From Planococcus sp. CP5-4_YE (GTDB lineage: Bacteria; Bacillota; Bacilli; Bacillales_A; Planococcaceae), in the NCBI RefSeq assembly GCF_019042655.1, contig NZ_JAHPZO010000003.1:370689-434688 (forward strand): a stretch of DNA of 64,000 nt. Direction: 5' to 3'. Positions 9,892 through 19,695 of this stretch are shown here, one piece after another (position 1 is the first letter of the stretch; every line of letters begins with the position of its first letter). Under the pieces are notes generated by a model. That model was not told the origin of the DNA, searched no databases, and worked only from the letters and a program-made list of their open reading frames with translations. Both the position numbers and the translations under genes were made by a program.

Positions 9892-11042
9892 AAAAACACG
9901 CTGTCTTTATCTATTCAGAAGATCAATTGGGGTATAAATTTTCTGAAACGCATCCGTTCAACCAAAAACGGCTCATTTTAACGATTGATTTGCTCCGGGA
10001 AATGGAAGCCCTTCCAGAGGATTTGATTGTGCCAGCACGGACTGCAACAGATGAAGAACTCTTGCTCGCGCATGACCAGCGCTATATAGACATCGTGAAA
10101 AAAGCGAGCCGCGGCGAAGTCACGCCAGAAGCCGGAGAAGGTTACGGCATCGGGACAGAAGATACACCGATCTTCGAGAATATGCACGAAGCGAGTGCCC
10201 GTTTGGTCGGCGGCACGTTGACAGCAGTTGATCAAGTGATGGAAGGCAAAGCGGAACATGCCCTGAATCTTGGCGGCGGCTTGCATCACGGCTTTCGTGG
10301 AAAAGCTTCTGGTTTTTGTATTTATAATGATAGCTCTGTTGCCATCCATTATTTAAAAGAGAAATACGGCGCACGCGTATTGTACATCGATACGGACGCG
10401 CATCATGGTGACGGCGTGCAATGGTGCTTCTATGACGATCCAGAGGTGTGCACAGTATCGATCCATGAAACAGGCCGCTATCTCTTCCCTGGTACCGGCA
10501 ATATCAACGAACGCGGAAGCGGCCAAGGCTATGGCACTTCGTTCAATTTCCCGATCGATGCTTTCACGGAGGACGAATCATTTCTGGACATTTACCGGAC
10601 AGCCATGCGTGAAATCGTCGAACATTTCAAGCCAGATGTTATTTTAAGCCAAAATGGCGCCGATGCGCATTATTTGGATCCCTTGACCCATCTGAGCAGC
10701 ACGATGGAAATTTACCGCGAAATCCCGAAGATTGCCCATGAATTGGCGCATGAGTTTTGCGATGGCAAGTGGATTGCGGTCGGAGGCGGCGGCTATGATA
10801 TCTGGCGGGTCGTACCGCGTGCCTGGTCGTTGTTATGGATGGAAATGAGCAGCAATCCGTTGCCACACGGGAAGCTGCCTGAAACATGGCTCAAACGCTG
10901 GCAGCCCGATTCCCCTGTACCCTTGATCGATACATGGGAAGATCCAGAGAATATGTATAAGCCGATTCCCCGAAAAGAGGAAATCACCGAAAAAAACCAG
11001 CAAATGCTCGATAAAGCATTATATATGATTCGCAACCAGTAA
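9888..11042 (+). CDS. acuC: AcuC, class I/II histone-deacetylase-type protein deacetylase
   Basis: AcuC, 384 residues, is the zinc-dependent deacetylase that reactivates acetylated AcsA. The deacetylase signature is visible: LGGGLHHG, the metal-binding DTDAHHGDGVQWCFYDDP, SIHETGRYLFPGTG, and the C-terminal GGGGYD. The start is the ATG at 9888 that overlaps the acuB stop (ATGA); an upstream in-frame ATG inside acuB is less likely because homologues begin with the equivalent of MKKHAVFIYS. Last gene of the operon, followed by a strong terminator. Confidence 0.95.
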   Translation: MKKHAVFIYSEDQLGYKFSETHPFNQKRLILTIDLLREMEALPEDLIVPARTATDEELLLAHDQRYIDIVKKASRGEVTPEAGEGYGIGTEDTPIFENMHEASARLVGGTLTAVDQVMEGKAEHALNLGGGLHHGFRGKASGFCIYNDSSVAIHYLKEKYGARVLYIDTDAHHGDGVQWCFYDDPEVCTVSIHETGRYLFPGTGNINERGSGQGYGTSFNFPIDAFTEDESFLDIYRTAMREIVEHFKPDVILSQNGADAHYLDPLTHLSSTMEIYREIPKIAHELAHEFCDGKWIAVGGGGYDIWRVVPRAWSLLWMEMSSNPLPHGKLPETWLKRWQPDSPVPLIDTWEDPENMYKPIPRKEEITEKNQQMLDKALYMIRNQ

Positions 11043-11083
11043 ATCACGAGTTATGTAGTCGGAATATTCCGCAGCTTGAATAA

Positions 11084-11136
11084 AAAACCGCCCTTGCTTG
11101 AGGATTGGATTCAATCCCGTCGCAAGGGCGGTTTTC
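11084..11136 (+). terminator. acuABC terminator
   Basis: AAAACCGCCCTTGC - loop - GCAAGGGCGGTTTTC, a 14-bp stem with T-run, 42 bases after acuC; it may also serve ccpA from the other side. Confidence 0.88.
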
Positions 11137-11160
11137 TATTGACCAACGACATAATAAGGG

Positions 11161-12159
11161 CTACTCATGTCTAGTCGACTGGCGTTCTTCAAGGCGATAA
11201 GGCAACACGACTTGGTTTTCTTCAATTTCTTCGTTATTCATGTATTTTGTCAACAAGCGCATCGACACCGCCCCGATATCATAAAGCGGCAGTGCCACAG
11301 CCGTCAACATCGGTCTAGCCATACGAGCGAGCTTAGAGTTTTCATAAGTGATCACTTCCACATCTTCTGGAATCTTTTTACCGAGCGCTTCCACTGCATG
11401 GATGACGCCGATCGACATTTCATCATTGCTGACAAAATACGCTGTCGGTTCAATGGATTCCAACGTACTAACGGCTTCAAGGCCCTCTTCATATGTGTTA
11501 TTGCATTCGACGACAAGGCGCTCGTCATAATCGAGCCCTGCCTCCTGCAATGCATCTTGATAGGCTTTTAGCTTATGTTCACGGTTAATTTCAGAAGACA
11601 AGGGCCCTGAAATATAAGCGATCTTCTTATGGCCGCCATCGATGAATTTTTGCACAGCTTCATAGGCCGCCGCGTAATAATCGATATTCACAGTAGCAAT
11701 CGATGCTGTATCATCGAGTGACCCTGCCAATACGATCGGTGTCGGGGAACGTTCCATCTCCTTGCGCAATTCATCGGAAATCACATCGCTCATGAAGACG
11801 ATTCCATCCACTTGCTTACCGAGCATCGTTTCAAGCAATTGAAGCTCTTTGTTCGGGTTTTGGTCAGAGTTTGACAGGATGATATTGTAGCGATACATTG
11901 TCGCGATATCTTCGATGCCCCGTGCCAATTCAGAATACGTGCTATTTGATATATCCGGTAAAATGACGCCGACCGTCGTTGTTTTCTTGCTCGCCAACCC
12001 GCGAGCTACGGCATTCGGACGATAGCCGAGTTCTTCGATTACTTTCATTACTTTTTTTCTTGTGGCCGGTTTTACATTCTGGTTGCCATTCACTACTCGG
12101 GAAACAGTAGCCATGGAAACATTTGCCTCACGTGCCACATCATAAATCGTAACGGTCAT
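11161..12159 (-). CDS. ccpA: Catabolite control protein A
   Basis: CcpA, 332 residues, LacI/GalR-family global regulator of carbon catabolite repression; binds cre sites with HPr-Ser-P. Residues 3-50 form the LacI helix-turn-helix and hinge ([22 protein letters not shown]... [15 protein letters not shown]), followed by the periplasmic-binding-like core ([36 protein letters not shown]). Very close to B. subtilis CcpA in sequence and length. CAGGAGGGCG precedes the ATG. It lies downstream of aroA as in Bacillus but has its own promoter candidate and aroA has a terminator in between. Confidence 0.97.
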   Translation of the reverse strand: MTVTIYDVAREANVSMATVSRVVNGNQNVKPATRKKVMKVIEELGYRPNAVARGLASKKTTTVGVILPDISNSTYSELARGIEDIATMYRYNIILSNSDQNPNKELQLLETMLGKQVDGIVFMSDVISDELRKEMERSPTPIVLAGSLDDTASIATVNIDYYAAAYEAVQKFIDGGHKKIAYISGPLSSEINREHKLKAYQDALQEAGLDYDERLVVECNNTYEEGLEAVSTLESIEPTAYFVSNDEMSIGVIHAVEALGKKIPEDVEVITYENSKLARMARPMLTAVALPLYDIGAVSMRLLTKYMNNEEIEENQVVLPYRLEERQSTRHE

Positions 12160-12190
12160 TTTGCGCCCTCCTGTTCCATTCTTTCATTCA

Positions 12191-12220
12191 ATAATACGAT
12201 AACCGCTTTATGAATATCAA
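12191..12220 (-). promoter_or_regulatory. Probable ccpA promoter
   Basis: Minus strand TTGATA (12220-12215), 18-base spacer, TATTAT (12196-12191); 32 bases upstream of the ccpA start. Confidence 0.55.
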
Positions 12221-12324
12221 CTCTTATTATGTAGTGCAGCAGTACTTACCTGAAAAGTTCATGAAACTGTCCTCTTTAAGCCCTTATTCCATAATATTTT
12301 CCCGCTGTTTGCCTTTTAAAACAC

Positions 12325-12351
12325 AAAAAAGCCGGAACGAGTCCGGCTTTT
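12325..12351 (-). terminator. aroA terminator
   Basis: GCCGGACTCGTTCCGGC stem-loop followed on the minus strand by TTTTTT, just after the aroA stop. Confidence 0.9.
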
Positions 12352-12353
12352 AC

Positions 12354-13439
12354 TCATACTTTCAATTCATACTGCTTCATGAATTTCATCAATGAATCGT
12401 AGTATTCATCAAATTGCGGCAAACTCATTTGCTGCTGAGCGTCAGAAAGTGCGACTGCAGGATCTGGGTGGACCTCTGCCATTACGCCGTCAGCTCCGAT
12501 TGCGATTGCTGCTTTAGCAGCAGGCAGTAGCAAATCGCGGCGTCCTGTAGAATGCGTAACATCTACGAATACCGGCAAATGCGTTTCTTGTTTCAAGATC
12601 GGCACCGCTGAAATATCAAGCGTGTTGCGCGTTGCTTTTTCGTATGTGCGGATGCCTCGCTCGCAAAGGATGATCTGGTCATTTCCGTTGGCGATAATAT
12701 ATTCAGCTGCTTTGATGAACTCATCTACAGTGGCAGACATGCCACGCTTCAAGAGCACTGGTTTGTTGATCTGGCCAACTGCTTTCAATAATTCGAAGTT
12801 CTGCATATTGCGTGCGCCAACTTGGACAACGTCTACGTAATCAAGCGCCTCTTCCAAATGGTGAGGTGTAACGATTTCAGAAACAACGCCCAGCTTGTAT
12901 TGATCAGCTGCTTTTTTAAGCATCTTCAATCCTTCTAAGCCTAGGCCTTGGAAATCATATGGTGATGTGCGGGGTTTGTATGCGCCGCCACGGATCAATT
13001 TCAAGCCTTTATCGCTAATGGCCTGTGCTACTTGGTCAACTTGTTCTTGTGACTCAACTGCACAAGGGCCGAAGATGAAAGATGGTGCGCCTTCGCCGAT
13101 GTTTTCGCCATTGACGGAAACAATTGTGTCTTCCGCTTTCTTCTTACGAGAAACAAGCAATGCTTTGCGGCTGTCTTCTTCTTGCATATCAAGTGCCGAT
13201 TTGAAGATTTCTTTGAAGATGTGTTCGACCGTCTTTTGATCAAGCGGTCCACCGTTATTGTCTTTCAGTAAGTTAAGCATGTGACGCTCGCGTAAAGGAT
13301 CGTACTTTGTAGCGCCTTGCTTTTCCTTGATTTTCCCGATCTCTTGGATCACGGAAGCTCTCTCGTTGATAAGAGAAAGAATTTGCAGGTTTACTGCATC
13401 CACTTGTTCTCTAAGCTGTTCCAATTCTGTCTGACTCAT
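12354..13439 (-). CDS. aroA: Bifunctional chorismate mutase / DAHP synthase
   Basis: A 361-residue fusion that opens the shikimate pathway (phosphoenolpyruvate + erythrose 4-phosphate to DAHP). Residues about 1-90 are an AroQ chorismate mutase domain ([19 protein letters not shown]), which in Bacillus makes the enzyme sensitive to chorismate and prephenate. Residues about 110-361 are the type Ib DAHP synthase barrel ([44 protein letters not shown]). GAAAGGGGAAG precedes the ATG. The name follows B. subtilis usage; it is not the EPSP synthase called aroA in enterics. Confidence 0.95.
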   Translation of the reverse strand: MSQTELEQLREQVDAVNLQILSLINERASVIQEIGKIKEKQGATKYDPLRERHMLNLLKDNNGGPLDQKTVEHIFKEIFKSALDMQEEDSRKALLVSRKKKAEDTIVSVNGENIGEGAPSFIFGPCAVESQEQVDQVAQAISDKGLKLIRGGAYKPRTSPYDFQGLGLEGLKMLKKAADQYKLGVVSEIVTPHHLEEALDYVDVVQVGARNMQNFELLKAVGQINKPVLLKRGMSATVDEFIKAAEYIIANGNDQIILCERGIRTYEKATRNTLDISAVPILKQETHLPVFVDVTHSTGRRDLLLPAAKAAIAIGADGVMAEVHPDPAVALSDAQQQMSLPQFDEYYDSLMKFMKQYELKV

Positions 13440-13499
13440 TCTCCACTTCCCCTTTCAAGAGTGACGCTATAATAGCTGTCATATTAACACGATATGACC

Positions 13500-13528
13500 A
13501 TTATAAGCAAACTATTCAGCAAAGTCAC
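13500..13528 (-). promoter_or_regulatory. Probable aroA promoter
   Basis: Minus strand GTGACT (13528-13523), 17-base spacer, perfect TATAAT (13505-13500), 61 bases upstream of the aroA start. Confidence 0.55.
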
Positions 13529-13553
13529 GAGATTTGTTTAGCGATTCAACGCG

Positions 13554-13567
13554 CTAAAGCGTTTTCA
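13554..13567 (-). promoter_or_regulatory. cre-like site upstream of aroA
   Basis: TGAAAACGCTTTAG on the minus strand fits the CcpA operator TGWAANCGNTNWCA at all but the last two positions. It sits upstream of the -35, a position from which CcpA usually activates. Candidate only. Confidence 0.35.
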
Positions 13568-13635
13568 CGACAGTTAGTAAAGGAAGAATGCCCTCGTAGC
13601 GGGCGTACAGCCATCTTAGAAAATATTTTTTCCAT

Positions 13636-13665
13636 AGAAAAACGGATGGAAGAAATCCATCCGCA
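13636..13665 (-). terminator. ytxGHJ terminator
   Basis: CGGATGGA - TTTCT - TCCATCCG stem, followed on the minus strand by TTTTTC, 24 bases after the ytxJ stop. Confidence 0.82.
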
Positions 13666-13686
13666 TTTCCTGTTTATACATTTGGT

Positions 13687-14016
13687 CTAGGCGATGAATT
13701 CCTCCATTGCTTTGCTTTTGATTTTGTTATGGCTTGCATGCCAGTCAACTTGCTCGCTAGCAAAATGGAAGAGTTGAGGAGACTCATGGCGAACCCCAGT
13801 GATTTCTTCAACTGATGTCGAAAGTTCTTTATCTTCCTGAACAACCAGATAAAGGAATAGCTGATGGGGATGCAATGATGCATACTCTGAATATTCTTTC
13901 CATGCGCCTGCTGAGATCGGGCAAGTGCTGCTATGTTTGAGCAGCCAATAATGCTGTTCGTTGCCTACCGCTTGCTTAAGCTCATCCAAGTTTCTCACAT
14001 GTATAAAGTTTTCCAT
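13687..14016 (-). CDS. ytxJ: YtxJ, thioredoxin-fold bacillithiol-linked redox protein
   Basis: YtxJ, 109 residues, belongs to the monothiol bacilliredoxin-like YtxJ family. The active-site segment LLKHSSTCPISAGAW carries a single CPIS motif in place of CxxC, in keeping with a de-bacillithiolating role inferred for the family. The start at 14016 (MENFIHVRN) has GGGAGCGG upstream; a TTG at 14031 would lie within that site. Third gene of ytxG-ytxH-ytxJ, 17 bases after ytxH, probably under the sigma-B-like promoter before ytxG. Confidence 0.88.
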   Translation of the reverse strand: MENFIHVRNLDELKQAVGNEQHYWLLKHSSTCPISAGAWKEYSEYASLHPHQLFLYLVVQEDKELSTSVEEITGVRHESPQLFHFASEQVDWHASHNKIKSKAMEEFIA

Positions 14017-14033
14017 TTCAACCGCTCCCAAAA

Positions 14034-14861
14034 TTAATTCTTTTTGTTCTGATTGCTTTGTGAATTCGAAGACCCTTTTGCATTTGAAGATCCTTGCGAA
14101 TTTGAGGATCCTTGTGAATTTGAAGATCCTTTGGCAGATGAAGATCCTTGTGAAGATGTAGAGCCTTTAGCGCTTGAGGAAGATTTTGTATCAGCCGAAC
14201 CTTGCAGGCTTGCAGAGGCATTAGTACCTGCTGATGTCTTCGAGTCGTTATGGCTTGATTTGTTTTCTTCCTTCACTTCTTCAACCGCTTCTTTTAAAGC
14301 ATTGGCTGTAGATGTGAACGCATCGTTTCCAGCTTTGTCGCCATTATCGACTTTGTTTTGAACTGTTTCCAGCAATTCTACGCTTTCCTCCCCTTCAGAT
14401 GAAGCAGTGCCGTCATCCATCGGTGAATTGCTGCCTTTCATATTCTTTACTTTATCGACCACTTTTGTCGACTGGTCTTTCAATTGCTGTGTAAAGCCAG
14501 GACCTTCATTTGAATCGCTTGAGTCTTTCGATTGTTGCGCTTTTTCTTTGATGGTATTCGCCTGCGTCTTCAAGTCAGCTTGCAATTCCTTGCCTGCTTT
14601 AGGCGCGAAGAACAATGCTGCCGCCGCTCCGACAAGACCGCCGACGATCATGCCTGTTAGGAAGCCAGATCCGCCATTCGACTCTTCGTAATCGTAAAGA
14701 TCGTCATAGCGGCTTGATGACCCATATGATTGAGGCACATATTGGCTTTGTTCGTATTGCCCACCTTGGTCGCTATACTTACCGCCTTGCGTATAATACT
14801 CGCCATTGTATTGGGATTCATTATAATCAGGTTTTGAATACGTATTTTTGTTTTTTCCCAT
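14034..14861 (-). CDS. ytxH: YtxH-domain membrane-associated stress protein with Ser/Gly/Asn repeat tail
   Basis: A 275-residue protein. A Tyr/Gln-rich hydrophilic N terminus (about 1-55) precedes one glycine-rich membrane helix (GFLTGMIVGGLVGAAAALFFAPKAGKEL, about 67-95; quoted in parts), the hallmark of YtxH proteins, then a long charged helix. The last about 50 residues are short serine-rich repeats of the SSxxxG type. YtxH is a sigma-B/sigma-H regulated general stress protein in B. subtilis with unknown activity. GGAGG lies 8 bases before the ATG at 14861; an upstream ATG overlaps that site. The family is normally shorter, so the tail is an extension. Confidence 0.85.
   Translation of the reverse strand: MGKNKNTYSKPDYNESQYNGEYYTQGGKYSDQGGQYEQSQYVPQSYGSSSRYDDLYDYEESNGGSGFLTGMIVGGLVGAAAALFFAPKAGKELQADLKTQANTIKEKAQQSKDSSDSNEGPGFTQQLKDQSTKVVDKVKNMKGSNSPMDDGTASSEGEESVELLETVQNKVDNGDKAGNDAFTSTANALKEAVEEVKEENKSSHNDSKTSAGTNASASLQGSADTKSSSSAKGSTSSQGSSSAKGSSNSQGSSNSQGSSNAKGSSNSQSNQNKKN
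14056..14165 (-). repeat. 18-bp tandem repeats in the ytxH 3' end
   Basis: Imperfect 18-base units (consensus on plus strand GAATTTGAAGATCCTTGT) repeated about six times encode the hexapeptides GSSNSQ / GSSSAK. Copy number may vary between strains. Confidence 0.75.
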
Positions 14862-14897
14862 TGTCCATTCCTCCATTATGTTAGTGATGTGATGGTA

Positions 14898-15392
14898 TTA
14901 ATACTGGTCGCTGCTGCCTGGCAATTTCTTCTGGCCAGGCACTGGCGTGTATTGCTCTGTACTGCGTGTTTGGTACACTTTGCGCTCTTTCCATTTATCT
15001 GCAATGCCCATCGCAACATTGCTCCATTGGACCACTTGAGCAATTTTGTCTTCGTTCTGCTCGACTTGCACGCCGACGCGTGAAGTAATGTGGCGAACTG
15101 TTGAGTTCAGGTCTGTTACTGAGTTTCCGACGCCTTTAACTGCATCGACGACACCGTTCAATTTTTCTGATTTGACCGTGATGTCTTCGGCAAGTTCGTT
15201 CGTTTTATGCAATAAGTTCGTCGTTTCCAACGTGACTCCCTGCAATTGATTCTCCAGCCCTGAAACAGTGCCGGAAACCTCTTTTAATGTGTTCTTGAGT
15301 GAATTCAAGGTCATCGCCAGCGCTATGCATAGAATTAAAAATCCAACAGCGGCAACAATCGCGGCAATGTAAAGCAAGATTGACCAATCCAT
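14898..15392 (-). CDS. ytxG: YtxG, DUF948 membrane-anchored stress protein
   Basis: A 164-residue DUF948 protein. An N-terminal membrane helix (about residues 3-28, SILLYIAAIVAAVGFLILCI) is followed by a long heptad-patterned coiled coil (LENQLQGVTLETTNLLHKTN, about 40-110) and a polar tail, a layout like chemotaxis-receptor or t-SNARE-type coiled coils. Function is unknown; in B. subtilis ytxG is the first gene of a general-stress operon with ytxH and ytxJ, and the order is the same here. GAAGGAGG sits 7 bases before the ATG. Confidence 0.87.
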   Translation of the reverse strand: MDWSILLYIAAIVAAVGFLILCIALAMTLNSLKNTLKEVSGTVSGLENQLQGVTLETTNLLHKTNELAEDITVKSEKLNGVVDAVKGVGNSVTDLNSTVRHITSRVGVQVEQNEDKIAQVVQWSNVAMGIADKWKERKVYQTRSTEQYTPVPGQKKLPGSSDQY

Positions 15393-15436
15393 TCTGTTTC
15401 CTCCTTCGGTTTAGTTAAATTTTGTATACCTATTTT

Positions 15437-15462
15437 CTACCCTGCCCTATACGGGTTTAAAC
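15437..15462 (-). promoter_or_regulatory. Sigma-B-like promoter of ytxGHJ
   Basis: Minus strand GTTTAA (15462-15457), 14-base spacer, GGGTAG (15442-15437); one mismatch from consensus. The -10 is 45 bases before the ytxG start. The homologous operon is sigma-B controlled in B. subtilis. Confidence 0.7.
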
Positions 15463-15554
15463 ACGCCTCTAAATTATTATTCGGCAAAAGCTTTTAAATG
15501 CCTGCACGTATTACCTAATATTTTTCTTAGCGCCGTCTTTTTTATTCCTAAAAA

Positions 15555-15594
15555 AGAAAAAAAGCCTAACCTTATGTGGAGGTTAGGCTTTTTT
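15555..15594 (-). terminator. murC terminator
   Basis: GCCTAACC - loop - GGTTAGGC with A-tract left and T-tract right; on the minus strand the stop codon of murC lies inside the stem. Confidence 0.85.
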
Positions 15595-16896
15595 GGGCAT
15601 TGTCAAGACTTCTTCATATGCTTGCTGGAATTTCGTTACATCTCCAGCTCCCATGAAAAGGTATACTGCATTATTGTGGATAGCCAGATTTTCAATGTCT
15701 TCCAATTGCAGGATCTGGCTGCCTTCGATTTTTTCTTGAAGGTCCCGGATCGTCAAAGTTCCCGCTTCTTCTCTTGCTGAACCGAAGATATCGCATAAAT
15801 AGACATGATTTGCTTCCTGAAGGCAATCAGCAAATTCCTGGAGGAAGGTCTGTGTGCGGCTGAATGTATGCGGCTGGAAAATCGCAATCAATTCGCGATC
15901 TGGATACTTCTGGCTTGCCGATTGCAAAGTAGCACGGATTTCTGTCGGATGGTGAGCATAATCATCGATCAATATGCGACCGTCGATAACCGTCTCCGTA
16001 AAGCGGCGTTTGACGCCTTCATAACTCAAAAATTGCGTTTGGATGATGTCCGCCGGAATGCTTTCATATTGGCATAATGAGATAACAGCAAGTGCATTCT
16101 GTACGGCATGGTCCCCGAACATCGGGATCGTGAACGTATGGAAGAATTCATTGCGGATGACTACATCAAACGTTGTGCCTTCTGTCGTTTTTACGATATT
16201 GCGCGCCTGGAAATCATTTTCCTCGCCAAAACCGTAATAAACGACCGGTACCGGTGCTTGGATTTGCTGCAGGTATTCGTCATCCCCGCAAGCGATGATG
16301 CATTTTTTTACTTGCTGCGCCATTTCCTGGAACGCCTTGAAGACATCGTCAACGCTGCCGAAATAATCGGGATGGTCGAAATCGATATTGGTCATGATCG
16401 CATAATCTGGGTGATATGCCAAGAAATGGCGGCGATATTCGCATGCTTCCGCTACGAAGAAATGGGAATCTTCCTGGCCCGATCCCGTCCCGTCACCAAT
16501 CAGGTAAGAAACCGGTTTGTAGCCGTTCAACACATGTGCCATAAGCCCGGTTGTCGATGTTTTCCCGTGTGCGCCAGTGATGGCGACCGAAACGTATTGC
16601 TTCATCAAATCACCAAGGAATTGATGGTACCGGATGATGGTTGCACCGCTTTCACGGGCTTTGACCAGCTCTGGATGCTCGTCGTTAAATGCATTTCCGG
16701 CGATGATTGTCATATCCTGCGAAATGTTTTCGGGATCGAAAGGCAAAATCGTGATGCCTCTGTCTCGCAGCCGCTCTTCCGTGAAGAAATGTTGCGCGAT
16801 GTCAGAGCCTTGTACCGACTCGCCCATATCATGCATGATTTGGGCCAGCGCACTCATGCCAGAACCTTTAATGCCCGTAAAATGTAATACTGTCAT
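15583..16896 (-). CDS. murC: UDP-N-acetylmuramate--L-alanine ligase
   Basis: MurC, 437 residues, adds L-alanine to UDP-MurNAc, the first peptide step in peptidoglycan precursor synthesis, in the cytosol. It shows the Rossmann-like N-domain ([17 protein letters not shown]), the ATP loop [11 protein letters not shown] near residue 110, and the C-terminal domain ([20 protein letters not shown]). ACAGGAGG precedes the ATG by 6 bases. It is transcribed alone between sftA and ytxG, as in B. subtilis. Confidence 0.97.
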   Translation of the reverse strand: MTVLHFTGIKGSGMSALAQIMHDMGESVQGSDIAQHFFTEERLRDRGITILPFDPENISQDMTIIAGNAFNDEHPELVKARESGATIIRYHQFLGDLMKQYVSVAITGAHGKTSTTGLMAHVLNGYKPVSYLIGDGTGSGQEDSHFFVAEACEYRRHFLAYHPDYAIMTNIDFDHPDYFGSVDDVFKAFQEMAQQVKKCIIACGDDEYLQQIQAPVPVVYYGFGEENDFQARNIVKTTEGTTFDVVIRNEFFHTFTIPMFGDHAVQNALAVISLCQYESIPADIIQTQFLSYEGVKRRFTETVIDGRILIDDYAHHPTEIRATLQSASQKYPDRELIAIFQPHTFSRTQTFLQEFADCLQEANHVYLCDIFGSAREEAGTLTIRDLQEKIEGSQILQLEDIENLAIHNNAVYLFMGAGDVTKFQQAYEEVLTMPKKA

Positions 16897-17050
16897 AAAT
16901 GAACCTCCTGTGGGAGTGGAAAATTAGTCTAGTCAAACCGCCGATGCGGAATCAATAGCTGGGTAGTTTTTCACAATGCTCCGATTATACCACAAAGTAC
17001 AGAGGCACTGAAATAATCAATAATTCCTGTAATTCTGGCGGCTTCTAGGT

Positions 17051-19693
17051 TCAACGGAACACTTCTTCGATATCACTTTCCGTAATTAGCACCGTTCTCG
17101 CTTTGCTGCCGTTCTGCTCGGAGATGAACCCGTACTCTTCGATCAGGTCCATCAAACGCGCGGCCCGGTTATAGCCGATATGGAATTTCCGCTGCAACAA
17201 TGAAGTCGAGGCGCTTCCTTGTGACATGATAAACCGGCAGGCTTCCTCGAACAAATCATCCTGTTCAGCAGGTGACTGGCTGCGCTGGATCAATTCCTCT
17301 TCTTTAAAAATATAATCGGGCTCTCCTTGCGCACGGACATGGGCAATGACTTTTTCGATTTCGTCATCTGTCACGAAAGTTCCTTGCAAGCGGTTCGGTG
17401 CAGCCATGCCATTCCCCAAATATAGCATGTCCCCTCGCCCAAGCAAACGCTCTGCACCTTGGGTATCTAAGATCGTCCGGCTGTCCACTTGCGACGAGAC
17501 AGAAAAGGCGATGCGCGTCGGAATGTTGGATTTGATCAAGCCTGTGATGACGTCCACAGATGGGCGTTGGGTAGCAATTACCAAATGGATTCCGCAGGCG
17601 CGTGCTTTTTGAGCGATGCGGCAAATGGAATCTTCCACATCCGAAGGCGACATCATCATCAAATCGGCCAATTCATCGATGACGATCAGGATATACGGCA
17701 GATGTTGTGCCGGCTGTCCTTTGTCATTGACCATTTTGTTGTAACGATCCAAATCGCGGACCCCAGTATGGGCGAAAAGCTGATAACGGCGTTCCATTTC
17801 TTCCACTGCCCATTTCAAGGAAGCAGTCGCTGCCTTGACATCTGTAATTACTGGGCTGACCAAATGCGGAATATGGTTATAAGGAGCCAGTTCGACCATT
17901 TTCGGGTCGATCAACAGCATTTTTAAATCGCGCGGCGAAGATTGATACAGCAGGCTGACAAGCAGTGAATTGATGCATACGCTTTTTCCGGATCCTGTAG
18001 CACCCGCGATCAAACCGTGCGGCATCTTGCGCAAATCAAGCGTAACTGGATTCCCGGCCAGGTCGAGCCCGAGCGCTGCTTCAAGCGGTGAATCCGATGC
18101 TTTGAAGTTCGGGCTTCCGATGACTTCCGATAAGCTCACTGCGCGGCTTTGGCGGTTCGGAATTTCGATGCCAATCGAGCTTTTTCCAGGGATAGGGGCT
18201 TGAATGCGGATATCCCGCGCCGCAAGCGCCAACTTCAGATCATCGGCCAAATTGCGGATTTTGCTCACTTTGATTCCTTGCGCCACACGCAGTTCAAAAC
18301 GGGTGACGGCTGGCCCTTGCACTGTGCCGACAATTTCCGCCTTGATCTGGAAGTGGGACAAAGCTTCAATCAGGCGATGGCCCTGTTCTTCCATCCATGT
18401 TTCATCTTTCAAGTCATTTTCAGGCTCTAGCAGATACTCATGGCCAGGCAATTGATACCCGGTATAGCTTTTTTCATCATCATTTACAGGTTCAACTGCG
18501 GTTTCCTCTATTAATGCCGTTTTTTTTTCCGCTATCGGAGCTTGCTGCTGTTTCGGCAAACGTTCTTTATCCGATTTCAACATCAACACATTGAATGGCA
18601 CTGTTCGTTCTTTTTTGCCTTTATCCTGTGTTTTCGCCTGCGGCAATACCGGTTTCGGCTCCGGGCTATGTATATGGTCTTCACGCTCGGATTCCGGCTT
18701 TGCAGTTTGTGCCGTTTCTGCATGTGTTTCCGATTCCGTTACAGGCGGTTCAACAATTGCCGTTGGGCCGCCTTTGCCTGTGCCTTCCTCGAAGACTTCA
18801 CCATTTTCTTCAGCGTTGCCAGCATCCGCCAACTCATTCGAAGGCTGTTCTTGATTGGCTGTGCGGTAAACCGTCACTTCCGCTTGCTCAGGTTCTTGTT
18901 CAGGGGTTTTTTCAGGTTCTTGGTCAACTTTTTGGTTTTTCGGCAATAAATCCTGAAGGCTGCGGTCTGCCCATTCATAATGCGGTTCAGGCTTTTTTTC
19001 CACTTGCTGGTCTTCTTCCACCAATGCATTCTCATGTGGTTTTTCACTGTCAGATGCCTTTTCGGGAGCCTGTTCTTTTTGTTTTACAGGCTTATACACC
19101 GTTGTTTCCATAGTGGAATTCGGTTTTTTCGCCTGTGGCAGCCGATCATCGCTCTTCTTGTACAATTCTTGCAGGCTGCGCTGCGACCAATCGTTTTTGC
19201 GTTCAAGTTCTGCTTTCTTTTTCGCTTCCTGTTCCAATAGTTCATCGATTGGCGTTGGACGGTCTGTAAATCCGTGCACCGGAGATGCTACACGCGTCGG
19301 CTGGAAGCGCCGCGTCGTGTTGCCTGGAAGATCGAGGCCTTGCGGTTCAGCTGTTTTCGGCACATGTGGGCGTTTTTTCTTATTGCGCCCCGCATTCGGT
19401 TTCGGCAATTTGCCGCTCGGTTCCAAGGCATCGAGTTCATATGCTTTTTCTTCCGTTTCTTTTAAAGGTGCTTCACTACGCGGCTTTTCTTCCCGACGTT
19501 CAGGTTTGCGGTTTTCAACAGGCAAGCCTTTCGCTTCTTCATCAGAAATAAGCGGAAACCGGAACGGGGCCGGTTTGCTGTCTTGTGGTTTCGTCTGGGA
19601 ATGCTGTATTTCCTCACTGTGCACGAACGGCTTTTCTTCTGTTTCCGTGTCTTCTGTGAACATTTTATTCCACATATTTTTCATCCAGCTCAT
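17051..19693 (-). CDS. sftA: DNA translocase SftA (soluble FtsK/SpoIIIE family)
   Basis: SftA, 880 residues, pumps chromosomal DNA away from the division septum. Residues 1-430 are a low-complexity linker rich in Glu, Lys, Pro and Gln with no membrane helix, which separates SftA from SpoIIIE. The motor follows: alpha domain (LPGHEYLLEPENDLKDETWM), beta RecA-like domain with Walker A GATGSGKSVCINS near residue 560 and DELADLMMM Walker B, and a gamma winged-helix domain at the C terminus (GSASTSLLQRKFHIGYNRAARL) that reads SRS/KOPS-like DNA. Its ATG lies 3 bases after the ytpR stop region with AAGGTG, so it is the last gene of the operon. Confidence 0.95.
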   Translation of the reverse strand: MSWMKNMWNKMFTEDTETEEKPFVHSEEIQHSQTKPQDSKPAPFRFPLISDEEAKGLPVENRKPERREEKPRSEAPLKETEEKAYELDALEPSGKLPKPNAGRNKKKRPHVPKTAEPQGLDLPGNTTRRFQPTRVASPVHGFTDRPTPIDELLEQEAKKKAELERKNDWSQRSLQELYKKSDDRLPQAKKPNSTMETTVYKPVKQKEQAPEKASDSEKPHENALVEEDQQVEKKPEPHYEWADRSLQDLLPKNQKVDQEPEKTPEQEPEQAEVTVYRTANQEQPSNELADAGNAEENGEVFEEGTGKGGPTAIVEPPVTESETHAETAQTAKPESEREDHIHSPEPKPVLPQAKTQDKGKKERTVPFNVLMLKSDKERLPKQQQAPIAEKKTALIEETAVEPVNDDEKSYTGYQLPGHEYLLEPENDLKDETWMEEQGHRLIEALSHFQIKAEIVGTVQGPAVTRFELRVAQGIKVSKIRNLADDLKLALAARDIRIQAPIPGKSSIGIEIPNRQSRAVSLSEVIGSPNFKASDSPLEAALGLDLAGNPVTLDLRKMPHGLIAGATGSGKSVCINSLLVSLLYQSSPRDLKMLLIDPKMVELAPYNHIPHLVSPVITDVKAATASLKWAVEEMERRYQLFAHTGVRDLDRYNKMVNDKGQPAQHLPYILIVIDELADLMMMSPSDVEDSICRIAQKARACGIHLVIATQRPSVDVITGLIKSNIPTRIAFSVSSQVDSRTILDTQGAERLLGRGDMLYLGNGMAAPNRLQGTFVTDDEIEKVIAHVRAQGEPDYIFKEEELIQRSQSPAEQDDLFEEACRFIMSQGSASTSLLQRKFHIGYNRAARLMDLIEEYGFISEQNGSKARTVLITESDIEEVFR

Positions 19694-19695
19694 CG

